Position numbers and translations under genes: made by a program
NCBI GenBank assembly: GCA_035628505.1
Contig: DASPJR010000033.1
Location: forward strand, 4,660 to 68,659
Reading direction: 5' to 3'
From: DASPJR01 sp035628505
Lineage (GTDB): Bacteria > Planctomycetota > SZUA-567 > H5-PLA8
DNA length: 64,000 nucleotides
In this document: positions 42,520 through 51,136 of the stretch, piece after piece
Numbering within the stretch: the first letter of the stretch is position 1
How the letters are laid out: each line of letters starts with the position of its first letter
Notes under the pieces: generated by a model
What the model was told of the DNA's origin: nothing
Database searches by the model: none
Seen by the model: only the letters and a program-made list of their open reading frames with translations

Positions 42520-43710
42520 CTAAGGGAAGGGATAGATCGTAAAATCCAGCGAGAACGTGTCGCTATAATCCTCACGGTCAGGACCGACGCCAACGTAAAT
42601 CGTATCACCCTCTTTTAAAACCCCGAGTCCAATCAATAACTCGGCGGAATTCTTTCCGTTGCCGACGAACATACCTTTTTTCAAGGTATCGTTGACCAGG
42701 ACTCGTACTTCGATCTGTCCCTGGTGCTGCAGATCGGTACGCGAAGCCTTTAGGGCCAGTGCCAGCTTTCCTCCCTCGCCTGACTGAAGCGTATAGGCAG
42801 CGATTGCGAAACGATCGACCGCTGTTCCTTGATTGATTCCATTGCCTGGGTGTCCACTGCCTTGACCAAGACTCACGCATGCCGCCGGTGCATCATGCGG
42901 AAACTTCTGCGCGTCTGCCGCGTAGCCAGTTTGGCTGTTCCAGACAAGGGGAACATATTTCGACGATTCGCCAATGCTTGCGCTCGGATTCCACAAGTAA
43001 CGCCAGCCGCTGCTCGGGCCGTTGTGCCTGAAGTTTTTTCGAAAGTCCGCAATAATCTTTTCACCGGGCGGCGGCACGTCGTTGGCCGTGATCTTCTTGT
43101 AATATTCGGCGGCTTCTTTTCCGGAAGATGTAGTCGTGTAGAACTCAAAGAAGGCTTTGATTTCCTTCTTGAGGCTGGCTGACTCGCCACCATCCCGGTC
43201 CGCCCGCGCTTTCAAATCAGTCCACAGCTGCCGAGACAATTTTTCCCGAGAGTCGTCCGCCGGTAGCTTTGTCTCGACAGCAATCTTCAAATCCTTCGTC
43301 ACTGTCTGCGACTCTGTCTTTGGTGCCACGACCGCTGTGGGCTGAGCTTTAGGCTCATTGTTCTTATAACCGAAGACATAAAACAAGCCTCCGATGGCCA
43401 AAGCCGTCAAGGCTGAACCTAATACGATGCCGTTGCCTAATGCCTGCTCTGCTTTTATCCCTACCGATTTCGCTGGGACTTGCGCATGTGCGGCATTGTG
43501 TGACACCACCGCGGGTAGTCGCGTTCCACTACGTTTCGGAGCTTTGCCTGAGGGATTCAGTACGGTTCTAGAGTTTGATATGACATTGGCAGTTTGAGTC
43601 TGCGGCCGGCATTTTGAGCAGTATGCGAGATTCCCATCAAGAACCACGTCACATGTGCCGACGTCGCCAGAGATCTTATGGCCGCACGTCTCACAATAGA
43701 GGATCTGCAT
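42520..43710 (-). CDS. Zinc-ribbon, single-span membrane protein with C-terminal beta domain (paralogue of the window-start gene)
   Basis: 396 residues. The ATG at 43710 (MQILYCETCG) is preferred over 43734 because it aligns with the start of the paralogue at 1228. CxxC pairs at residues 6-9 and about 30-33 (CSKC) form the zinc ribbon. A Pro/Ser linker leads to a span at about 88-108 (GIVLGSALTALAIGGLFYVFG). A helical segment follows (KKEIKAFFEFYTTTSSGKEAAEYY, matched by KEVEAFVASYGSTAVGKEAAVYL in the paralogue), then a beta-rich C-terminal domain (about 225-396) ending FSLDFTIYPF. The family is unknown to me. Gene order: downstream of the ECF/FecR pair but on the opposite strand. Confidence 0.82.
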   Translation of the reverse strand: MQILYCETCGHKISGDVGTCDVVLDGNLAYCSKCRPQTQTANVISNSRTVLNPSGKAPKRSGTRLPAVVSHNAAHAQVPAKSVGIKAEQALGNGIVLGSALTALAIGGLFYVFGYKNNEPKAQPTAVVAPKTESQTVTKDLKIAVETKLPADDSREKLSRQLWTDLKARADRDGGESASLKKEIKAFFEFYTTTSSGKEAAEYYKKITANDVPPPGEKIIADFRKNFRHNGPSSGWRYLWNPSASIGESSKYVPLVWNSQTGYAADAQKFPHDAPAACVSLGQGSGHPGNGINQGTAVDRFAIAAYTLQSGEGGKLALALKASRTDLQHQGQIEVRVLVNDTLKKGMFVGNGKNSAELLIGLGVLKEGDTIYVGVGPDREDYSDTFSLDFTIYPFP

Positions 43711-44005
43711 AGTAGAGCCCTTCGAGTGCAGCAAAACGCGTCATTAATCATACTTAAGAGCAACTTCGAAGCCAACACTAGTCGAGGTTACAGCTGAGCT
43801 TGAAGCTCAGGACGCCAAACCTTGTCGTCGGCGCACTTTCGATGAGGTACAGGTGAACTGCGGGACGTGATGGAGCGATAGGAAAGCATGTCACGACCAC
43901 AGCCGTCTGCAAGCATGCCGATGACTGTGATGTCGTCGCTATTGTGAAGAGTTTGTTGAAGTCGTTTGAAACTTTATGCTTCGGCAGACGCCTTTTACGA
44001 AGCGT

Positions 44006-47000
44006 TCACTTAGTATCACGGCACAAGCCAATGCCGTTCCCTCTTACATCAAATATCTGCCGCCGGAGTACCTGATACGAGACGCCGTCAATATCTAAAC
44101 TGACGCGGACCCAGCGTTCCAGAGAGCGTACGTCTGAGTTCGTCAGCCCTGACGCCGCGAGCTGTTCAGCAAAGCTGCCAATACTCCGCATACGGAACCT
44201 CGCGGGGCGACCATTCTTGAAGACGACTTTAAAGGAGGCACCGGGTCCGCATGCTTCGCCTCTGGAGTTCAGCACCAACTCACGCGTCACTCCACCAATG
44301 CTCAAACGCACGTTCTTTCCGCTAAGATGCGCGCCATGGCGAGCCGGTACTTCCCCCTGGAGTTCCAGCGCGTCTTTGTCCCGGCTGATGAAGTTCAGCT
44401 TGATCGCAAGCTTCGTTAGGGCAAGTGGTGCCACGAGCTGCGCGGCTTCGATGGCGTTCATGTCGCTGGAATCTTCAGCATGGCCAGGCGCAACAACGGT
44501 GAGTGTCAGCGCTTGACTGAGCTGATCGTTCGAACTTAGCGCTGCAGTTACATGAATATTATACGAGCCAGCAGCTGCGAAGGTATGCGATGTGATAGCG
44601 CCGGCTTCGATGGAACCATCGCCGAAGTCCCACGTCACTTCGGCATCAGCAGGCTCAAAAGCGACAATGAACCTGACCGGTTCACCTGCCATTGCAGGCG
44701 AGGTCTCTGCCGTCGGGCCGCTTACCAGCACGAGTTGCTGTGCAACCGGACCGCTGCTCGATTCAGTGCCCAGCGACTTCGTCATTTGAGAGGTTGTGGT
44801 TGTAGCGGCACGAACTGTGACATCGACAAACGCGGCGCTCGAAACGAGAGCCGTGTTCAGGTCCCGAAGCGTATACTTAAATGTGAGAACGCCCGAAAAG
44901 TTCGCCGACGGCACGACCCGCACGGTATTGTCAGCCAATACCGCTACAGTGCCTCCGGATGCCGGTTGCGTAACCTGCACCTGAACATTTTTTCCGAAGA
45001 AGTCATTCGCCAGTACGTTGCAGATAACGGCGGTTCCCTGCTTGGTAACGGCAGTATCCGGTTCGGCAAACGGAGCGCTCAGGCCCCAGCGCGCGCAGAG
45101 ATATTTCTGCACGACCACACGTTCTGCGTCCGACAGCTCGCGGTTGTAGAGAATGATTTCATGCATGTCGCCGATGAAGCGGGAGCCGGTTTCTTCACGG
45201 CACCCGATGTAACAATAGTTTTTAAAATTAGCCGTGGGAATTTGTACCGCGGTGCTCGTCGCCGCCGGGGTTGTCAGGTTCGCATCCATATAGGTGCGGG
45301 TGAGAGGTGAATAACGCCCTGGGGTTCCGCCACGCTGAACGACCGTGTTAAGACGCGTGACATTATATTTAAAGCCGCCTGCATTGTTTATTGCACTCCA
45401 TTGGCCCGCGGCCAGGCGGCCGGGAGCCTCCGGAACTGGAATGATGGGCGTCGTGTTCCACACCTCGAAGCTCCAGTTTTGATTGTCGTAATCTTCCAGT
45501 ATGCCGAAATGATCCACCCGCTCCCAACGGGGGTAAATGCTTGCTTCTGCACCATTGTTTGGCGCCGAACGCTCATCGACCGTATTGTTACACCAGAAAA
45601 TTCCGGAGAACGTTGAGTTCGGCGTCGCTTGCGCGCGCACGACAGTAAAGGCAGTCATGCCCGTTGAAAATTCATTAAAACCACCAGGCAGGCGCAAAAA
45701 TTTCTGCCCGTCAAACCGCACGCTTGGCAAACCATTCTGTACATTGGCGACAAAGACGGGCTGGTACGGCGTCTGGTTGTTTGTCGCATGCCGGTTGTTG
45801 CCGCTGCTGTCTACCCAGCTCGCGATTGCGGTGCCTGGCGCGAGATTGATGGCGTCCGCCTTGAGCCACAACAGCATCCCAGCAAGCGGCAGTTTCTGCA
45901 CGCTTACGGTTTGTGGCTGTGTCCTGAGCATCACGACAGAGCTGTAGGGATTCAGCGTCACTGTTGAACCATAGTACGTTCCGTCCACGCCAACGTACGT
46001 GGCATCCAGTGTCACTGTCTTTGTGCTGCCGGTTTCATTGTACTCAAAGCGGAATTCGCCTGGATCCGATATCGTTTTTCCCGCCGTTCTCGAACCGAGA
46101 TCCTGCCCATACAACGCCTGCCATTGCGCCAACGATAAATAAGGATTCGCGCCGAGCCCGTCTATTTCCACACGCAGCGTGGTCGCCTCATCTATTGGTT
46201 TCGTAATAATGTTGTTATTTGAATTACCAGTAAGCGCTGGGCTTTCGTTGTAGTAGGAACGATTATATATTGCATGCTGCCAGTTATACCGTGCGACAAA
46301 CTTATTGTCATACCGCGTTACATTCCGGCAAGTGTTTGTTGAATAGACGAAGTGCAGCTGATACAGGCAGTCATAAATTGTGTTATTTGTAATCTGAATA
46401 TTTCTCGACCGATGCACGAAGATTCCACCCCAAGGGCCATGGGCGACTGAGTTTCCAGAAATTTCGACGCCCTCTGATTCCTGGTCGAGATAGATCCCGG
46501 CCGCTTTGGGATAACGTTCGTAAATGTCGCCCTCTGCACCAGCCGACGCCCCTATTCCGTGGAGGATAACATTGTTAGCGATTTTCCGGCCTATTCCGCC
46601 TCCAACACCGCCCGTGAATGTATAGATCCCGCCGCCGTCATCTTTAACGATGCAGAACGAATCGATGAAATTCTTTTCGACTAAGACATAGTTTCCAAAG
46701 AATGCGATGGCATTATAGCCACAATTCGTAACTCTATTCTGATCAATAATATTGCCGTTTCCTGAGACGTGAATTCCCTGCCCTGCCCCGTCCCCGCACC
46801 CGCCCATGCCCGCAATCATTCCTATGTTTGACACATTCACGCGCGAGATCCGGGAATTGTTTGCATTGACTTCGAACTGAATGCCGTTATTAAGCGTGTT
46901 GTTTACGCTGCCGCCGTCCACATTTACATAGCTGAGATTAGTCCCATAAATTCCATTCCGCCCATGATTGACGAAGTTGCAATTCGTCACTGTAATATTC

Positions 47001-47917
47001 CGTGTTCCAGTAAGCATTAAACCGGCTTTGTTGGAGCCCTCAAAGTCAATGCCCCTAAACGTGACAAAGGAATGTGATAAAACAGTAGCGTTATACTCGC
47101 TCGTGCTTACTTGAACTACCTGGCTACTCGGGATTAGGCTTCCGAAGTGCATATAAAACAATGCGGTTTTTGAGTCGTAATACCATTCGCCCGGCTTATC
47201 AAGTGTACTGAGGTGGTTCTGAAAAAAGTATCCGTTCTTGTCGGTTGGAGCGTACGCGTTCGAGTTGCCGTAGTATTCAAGAGTTGGCGCATACTGTATA
47301 GTGATACCGCTATGATTGAGAATCCGCTGACGATCAAGAATCCAGCGCCGTTTTCGAATAACGACCTCCGCACCGGTCCACGATGGCGAAGCTGGCAACT
47401 GTTCGTCCGTGATGGACTTGTAGTCCACTTTATCTGAATGTGCTTCGAGGTTAAGGTACCCTGTATTCGGATAACGGCCGATTGCTTGCACGACGCCATT
47501 TAATAAAACCAGGTTAAAAGCACCAGCCTTTAGGGGCGTCGAATAAATTCCGTTGCGAACCAGAGTCCAGCTTGAAAGATTGACGAGACCCGTGAGCTTT
47601 GGATTATTTCCAGTCCCGTATGCGCCAAAGATCATCGGCATGGTCTCAGACGTTCCTGACTTACTAACTCTTAAGGTTCCATGAAAAACATCGCCGCGTT
47701 TAAACAGAATTGCATCGCCCGGGCTCATCAGGCTCATGGACGAATTGAGCTTTGAGATGGACTTCCAGGGCGTTGCAGGGTTCTTAGCCTGAGCAGCTGA
47801 GCGCGAATCATCCCCCTGTGACGAGGAAACGTAATAAGCAACTCCGGTTCCCTCCTGTGCTCTACAGGCGATGCACAGCATTACACAAAGCATTCCGATG
47901 AGAACAGTTCGAGTCAT
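44006..47917 (-). CDS. Large secreted right-handed beta-helix protein with LamG-like, cadherin-like and PKD domains
   Basis: 1303 residues from the ATG at 47917, which has cggaggcgagg upstream and starts the signal peptide MTRTVLIGMLCVMLCIACRA; the open frame extends further up to 48178 without coding support. Residues about 25-560 form a parallel beta-helix (many NN/N-I-T turns such as VTNCNFVNHGRNGIYG, VEISGNSVAHGPWGG, IQITNNTIYDC), the fold of polysaccharide lyases and hydrolases. A LamG/concanavalin-like region spans about 670-940 (LLWLKADAINLAPGTAI, NGLPSVRFDGQKFLRL, DMHEIILYNRELSD). A cadherin-like repeat lies at about 945-1030 and a PKD domain at about 1065-1125 (VTWDFGDGSIEAG). The role is probably extracellular polysaccharide binding or cleavage. 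It lies divergently upstream of the secretion operon. Confidence 0.85.
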   Translation of the reverse strand: MTRTVLIGMLCVMLCIACRAQEGTGVAYYVSSSQGDDSRSAAQAKNPATPWKSISKLNSSMSLMSPGDAILFKRGDVFHGTLRVSKSGTSETMPMIFGAYGTGNNPKLTGLVNLSSWTLVRNGIYSTPLKAGAFNLVLLNGVVQAIGRYPNTGYLNLEAHSDKVDYKSITDEQLPASPSWTGAEVVIRKRRWILDRQRILNHSGITIQYAPTLEYYGNSNAYAPTDKNGYFFQNHLSTLDKPGEWYYDSKTALFYMHFGSLIPSSQVVQVSTSEYNATVLSHSFVTFRGIDFEGSNKAGLMLTGTRNITVTNCNFVNHGRNGIYGTNLSYVNVDGGSVNNTLNNGIQFEVNANNSRISRVNVSNIGMIAGMGGCGDGAGQGIHVSGNGNIIDQNRVTNCGYNAIAFFGNYVLVEKNFIDSFCIVKDDGGGIYTFTGGVGGGIGRKIANNVILHGIGASAGAEGDIYERYPKAAGIYLDQESEGVEISGNSVAHGPWGGIFVHRSRNIQITNNTIYDCLYQLHFVYSTNTCRNVTRYDNKFVARYNWQHAIYNRSYYNESPALTGNSNNNIITKPIDEATTLRVEIDGLGANPYLSLAQWQALYGQDLGSRTAGKTISDPGEFRFEYNETGSTKTVTLDATYVGVDGTYYGSTVTLNPYSSVVMLRTQPQTVSVQKLPLAGMLLWLKADAINLAPGTAIASWVDSSGNNRHATNNQTPYQPVFVANVQNGLPSVRFDGQKFLRLPGGFNEFSTGMTAFTVVRAQATPNSTFSGIFWCNNTVDERSAPNNGAEASIYPRWERVDHFGILEDYDNQNWSFEVWNTTPIIPVPEAPGRLAAGQWSAINNAGGFKYNVTRLNTVVQRGGTPGRYSPLTRTYMDANLTTPAATSTAVQIPTANFKNYCYIGCREETGSRFIGDMHEIILYNRELSDAERVVVQKYLCARWGLSAPFAEPDTAVTKQGTAVICNVLANDFFGKNVQVQVTQPASGGTVAVLADNTVRVVPSANFSGVLTFKYTLRDLNTALVSSAAFVDVTVRAATTTTSQMTKSLGTESSSGPVAQQLVLVSGPTAETSPAMAGEPVRFIVAFEPADAEVTWDFGDGSIEAGAITSHTFAAAGSYNIHVTAALSSNDQLSQALTLTVVAPGHAEDSSDMNAIEAAQLVAPLALTKLAIKLNFISRDKDALELQGEVPARHGAHLSGKNVRLSIGGVTRELVLNSRGEACGPGASFKVVFKNGRPARFRMRSIGSFAEQLAASGLTNSDVRSLERWVRVSLDIDGVSYQVLRRQIFDVRGNGIGLCRDTK

Positions 47918-48641
47918 GGCCTCGCCTCCGCTGGTGATCAAGCTGTGCCGAACCAAGTTGCGCCGGGGACTTTGTGCTCTCGGCTGTGGTAATCGGTATT
48001 GACCGCGGCAACGGAAATCAGGACAGCAAAACGTAAAGATTTTTCCAAGCGGAGAGGGAGTGAATTCGAGGTACTCTTTCAGAATGCCCTTCCGCATTTT
48101 GGGAACGTAGATCTGCCGGGCGCGAGAAATAGGATACTTCTGTGTGCTACGGTTTCGGTAGTAGCTGGAATGGCTCACCCGGGTTCGCGGAGAGAGGGAG
48201 CAGTTTTACTTCGTTAGTCTTGTAGCCAATGCCGCCGTAACCAATGGGAATTTGTCTTTCGCCACTCGGTTGACAACCGACGACGTGCCTGGCATCTCCT
48301 GCGCGTTGTTGAAGCTGCTGGACGGCACTGAGCCGCACCAGATGCTAAGAGTATTTGGAGTGCGCACGTCAGTAAAGTTTTTGATTACTAGCGAGGAGTG
48401 TTCCCGCCCTGGCGCATTACGGATACGTTGAACACGTTTTGTACAAAACTCGTTTTTTTTTCGTCATTCCTTATCGCTCCCGATTAAAGAGCCCGCTTGA
48501 TTGAGAGTGGAACTAATGAAAACGCGAATTGGCTTGGAGATTGCCGTGTGCAGACCAAAGCGACAGAAACGCTGAGATGCGCTCCAGGCTCGTTGACCCC
48601 TGAGGCATGCTCAGGAACTGCCATTTTGTGGAGAACGGCAC
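47918..48641. other. Long divergent intergenic region upstream of the secretion operon
   Basis: 724 bp between the beta-helix gene and the first pseudopilin gene. Open frames here are short and unsupported. It holds a perfect palindrome at 48436-48449 followed by a T8 run. Promoters for both neighbours must lie here, but no well-spaced -35/-10 pair stands out. Confidence 0.5.
48436..48449. promoter_or_regulatory. Perfect 14-bp palindrome followed by a T run
   Basis: GTTTTGTACAAAAC is a perfect palindrome without a loop, followed after tcg by eight T residues. It lies about 190 bp before the first pseudopilin start. It could be an operator; as a terminator hairpin it would be weak because the stem is AT-rich and has no loop. 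Confidence 0.35.
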
Positions 48642-49433
48642 ATGAACACTTTGAAAAAGACGAATGGATTTACGTTGATCGAACTGGTTGTCGTCTTAGC
48701 GATCATTGCAGCGTTGGCCGGACTGGTGATTCCTCAGGTCTCCATGCTGGGACGCACCACGGATATGGCGGCAACAGCCAGTTCGCAGTCAGAGCTTGCC
48801 AACAATCTGCAGTTGTTCTTTGTGCTTCAGAAACGATACCCGCAGGGGCTGGATTCGCTTCTTGATACGACCGGGGCCATCTATGCATCCGATACAACAG
48901 ATGCCAATACTCAAACCCGCGGGCTTCCTTACTCCGGCGCCGATGGCACGCGGCTCCAGGCTCAGCTTACCTCTGGCGAACTCACGAATGTAGCAGGCAC
49001 GGCAGAGTACCTGAGATCGTTCTCACGCGCCGGCTTCGACTGGGTTCACGATCACGACACGACGATCATCAATTCGAACAACTCCTCTACCGCGACAAAA
49101 CGCCTCACCAGCACATCGCCATTCAAAGTTGCGGAGGTAACGGGCGCGGCATTGATAAGCAAGCTCGTACCGCAGGGCCTGGCGCCGACTGAACGGCTGG
49201 TGGCGCTCGGCATCGGTCCCAGAAATACAGCCGTCAGCAAAACAATCATCAATTGCCCGACCTATCCGGGCTGCGACGGAAAATATTACGGCCGCTACGT
49301 CGCAATTTTCAAAGTCTTCGCGTCGGGCGAGAGAGCCGTGCTTGTCGGTGTCATCGACAGCTATGGTCGAACACCGGATTACACTCAGCAGCAGTACAAC
49401 GAGTCATTGCCGGACGGCGCGAGACAGGGCTAA
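48642..49433 (+). CDS. Type II secretion/type IV pilus major-pseudopilin-like protein (GspG-like) 1
   Basis: A 263-residue protein with a textbook prepilin N-terminus: MNTLKKTNG, cleavage after Gly9, then FTLIELVVVLAIIAALAGLV with Glu5. It is followed by the amphipathic helix and a globular C-terminal domain. At 263 residues it is longer than classical GspG (about 145). It is similar in size and sequence pattern to the next gene (GLVIPQV after the hydrophobic helix, and related C-terminal blocks YGRYVAIFKVFASGERAVLVG and YNRYFLAFAAYATGKRARLLG). Separated from the next gene by a 218-bp gap containing a Fur-box-like inverted pair. A prepilin peptidase is not encoded in the window. Confidence 0.88.
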   Translation: MNTLKKTNGFTLIELVVVLAIIAALAGLVIPQVSMLGRTTDMAATASSQSELANNLQLFFVLQKRYPQGLDSLLDTTGAIYASDTTDANTQTRGLPYSGADGTRLQAQLTSGELTNVAGTAEYLRSFSRAGFDWVHDHDTTIINSNNSSTATKRLTSTSPFKVAEVTGAALISKLVPQGLAPTERLVALGIGPRNTAVSKTIINCPTYPGCDGKYYGRYVAIFKVFASGERAVLVGVIDSYGRTPDYTQQQYNESLPDGARQG

Positions 49434-49470
49434 ACGTTGAAAAAAAGACAAAAAAATTCGGCGGTGTAAG

Positions 49471-49528
49471 TTGAGACTGATTCTCAATTAAGAAGAGCCT
49501 GGCAGATTCAATTGAGAATCAGTCTCAA
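49471..49528. promoter_or_regulatory. Inverted pair of Fur-box-like sites forming a perfect 19-bp stem
   Basis: TTGAGACTGATTCTCAATT at 49471-49489 is exactly inverted at 49510-49528, 20 bp apart. Each arm is itself nearly palindromic (TGAGACT-G-ATTCTCA), the 7-1-7 layout of Fur boxes. The pair could instead be an RNA hairpin between two pseudopilin genes; no T run follows, so it is not a standard terminator. Confidence 0.5.
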
Positions 49529-49651
49529 CAATAGCGTTGACTTCTGCCCACTTTCGCAATATATCCCTTTTCCATCATTCAGATTCGGCATCGGGAAGGC
49601 TCGACCGGGGTTGAGTTAACCACTGGTGCCTATGGAAAGGTGGAGGTACTC

Positions 49652-50443
49652 ATGTACGTTCGAGCTCAGTTGCGCACAGGTGCGCGCCGCGGATTTACTC
49701 TCATTGAACTAGTCGTTGTGCTGGCCATTCTGGCCGCCATTGCCGGTCTGGTCATTCCTCAGGTCGACAGCCTCCGCCGGTCGTCGGACAAGGGAACGGC
49801 CTCGCACACGATTGCCGCTGTGGCCAACAACACACAGCTCTATCGTACGCTCAAGGGCGTCTATCCGGATCGGTTTGATGCTTTGCTCGAAGGCACCACC
49901 ACCACCTCAACGACCACGCTGTACCCGAAACTCTCGAGCAAAGTGAGCGTCGCGTTCGGCACGTTCGCGTTGACGAACGATTCCACTGCGGGTCTATACC
50001 TCAAGTCGCTCCAGGATGTCGGTTTCAACCGTGTGATGTACCATGATTCTGCGCTCCCCGTAAATTTCGGCCAGAATCTGCCTGGCAACAGCGGCAATGC
50101 GCAGAAGACGCTCGCCGTTGGCGATAACGTTGTGGTCCTCGACAACAGCAATGCCACCTCGAAAAGCAAGAACATGATTGGTTCGGTTTACCCGACGGGT
50201 ATTCCGACCGGCGTGAAGGTTATCATTGTCGGTGTCGGCCAGAACACTACGTCCATCGGCCAGACGATGCAGTCGGCCCCGTCTTACCAGGGCGTCGATG
50301 CAAACACGACATACAACCGCTACTTCCTGGCCTTCGCGGCGTATGCCACTGGCAAACGCGCCCGCCTGCTTGGCGCTTTCGATTCCACGGGCGACTACCT
50401 GACGCAGGAAGTCGACGAGTTCAACGAGAACTCAGTTGAGTAA
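49652..50443 (+). CDS. GspG-like pseudopilin 2
   Basis: 263 residues from the ATG at 49652, which has GGAGG 5 bp upstream; the frame extends to a GTG at 49640 that overlaps this site. Prepilin leader MYVRAQLRTGARRG with cleavage after Gly14, then FTLIELVVVLAILAAIAGLV. The C-terminal domain resembles that of the preceding pseudopilin, indicating an ancestral duplication. It has stretches of Thr/Ser (EGTTTTSTTTLYP). It heads the compact secretion operon; the next pseudopilin gene starts 102 bp downstream. Confidence 0.88.
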   Translation: MYVRAQLRTGARRGFTLIELVVVLAILAAIAGLVIPQVDSLRRSSDKGTASHTIAAVANNTQLYRTLKGVYPDRFDALLEGTTTTSTTTLYPKLSSKVSVAFGTFALTNDSTAGLYLKSLQDVGFNRVMYHDSALPVNFGQNLPGNSGNAQKTLAVGDNVVVLDNSNATSKSKNMIGSVYPTGIPTGVKVIIVGVGQNTTSIGQTMQSAPSYQGVDANTTYNRYFLAFAAYATGKRARLLGAFDSTGDYLTQEVDEFNENSVE

Positions 50444-50545
50444 TCGACGTTGAGTATCATCTTGCGGGGCGCGTCGAAAAGGCGCGCTTCGCACACATAA
50501 GCGGAGCGGGTCCATGCGACTCGCTTCGCGTATTTGGGGGCGTAG

Positions 50546-51136
50546 ATGTTCTTGAGACCGGCTCGCGGCTTCAGTCTGCTTGAATTGGTCGTCGTGCTGG
50601 CGGTTCTCGCCGCACTGGCCGGTTTAGTCGTGCCGCTTGTCGCGGAGAGTCGGGATAGCAGCCAGGAACAGGCCACCAAAGTGACATTAAGCCGCATCCG
50701 CGACGTCATCATGGGGTCTGGCGAGCGTCCCGGGTACTACGCTGATCTGAACAAGACGCCTCAGAAAATGGCTGATCTTTTCGTCACCCCAACCTACCTG
50801 CCGCTGGACGAACAGAGTTTCAACCGGAAGACAGGGCGCGGGTGGCGCGGTCCGTACATTCAGAACCAATCCGGCACCTACAAAGTCAATGCCGCAGCAA
50901 ATTTCACCCTGGATTACGGCAGCACCGATGATCCTGCGGTGGTGGATGGCTGGGGAAATCCTGTCGTCATCCAGAAGCCTGAAATTTCCGGGTGGACCGA
51001 CGAGGAAGAGTTGAAGTACGTTCGACTGGTCTCTGCAGGACCCAATCAGACAATCGATACAGCGTTAGACGATGCGAATGCTTCCAGTCGTAATGACGAC
51101 CTGGTCATTTTCCTTCGTCGGGCGGACGTGCCATGA
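50546..51136 (+). CDS. Minor pseudopilin (GspG/H-like) 3
   Basis: A 196-residue protein. Short leader MFLRPARG, then FSLLELVVVLAVLAALAGLV with Glu5. The C-terminal region contains GRGWRGPYIQNQ and VDGWGNPVVIQKPEI, the GWGxP feature common in GspG-type pseudopilins (calcium-binding loop region in true GspG). It overlaps the next gene by 4 bp (ATGA), so coupled translation is expected. Confidence 0.85.
   Translation: MFLRPARGFSLLELVVVLAVLAALAGLVVPLVAESRDSSQEQATKVTLSRIRDVIMGSGERPGYYADLNKTPQKMADLFVTPTYLPLDEQSFNRKTGRGWRGPYIQNQSGTYKVNAAANFTLDYGSTDDPAVVDGWGNPVVIQKPEISGWTDEEELKYVRLVSAGPNQTIDTALDDANASSRNDDLVIFLRRADVP

Noticed and set aside
48147..48338. A 63-codon minus-strand frame considered as a small gene or DUF1559-type pilin fragment
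   Set aside because: No prepilin motif, no ribosome-binding site and no family resemblance on inspection.
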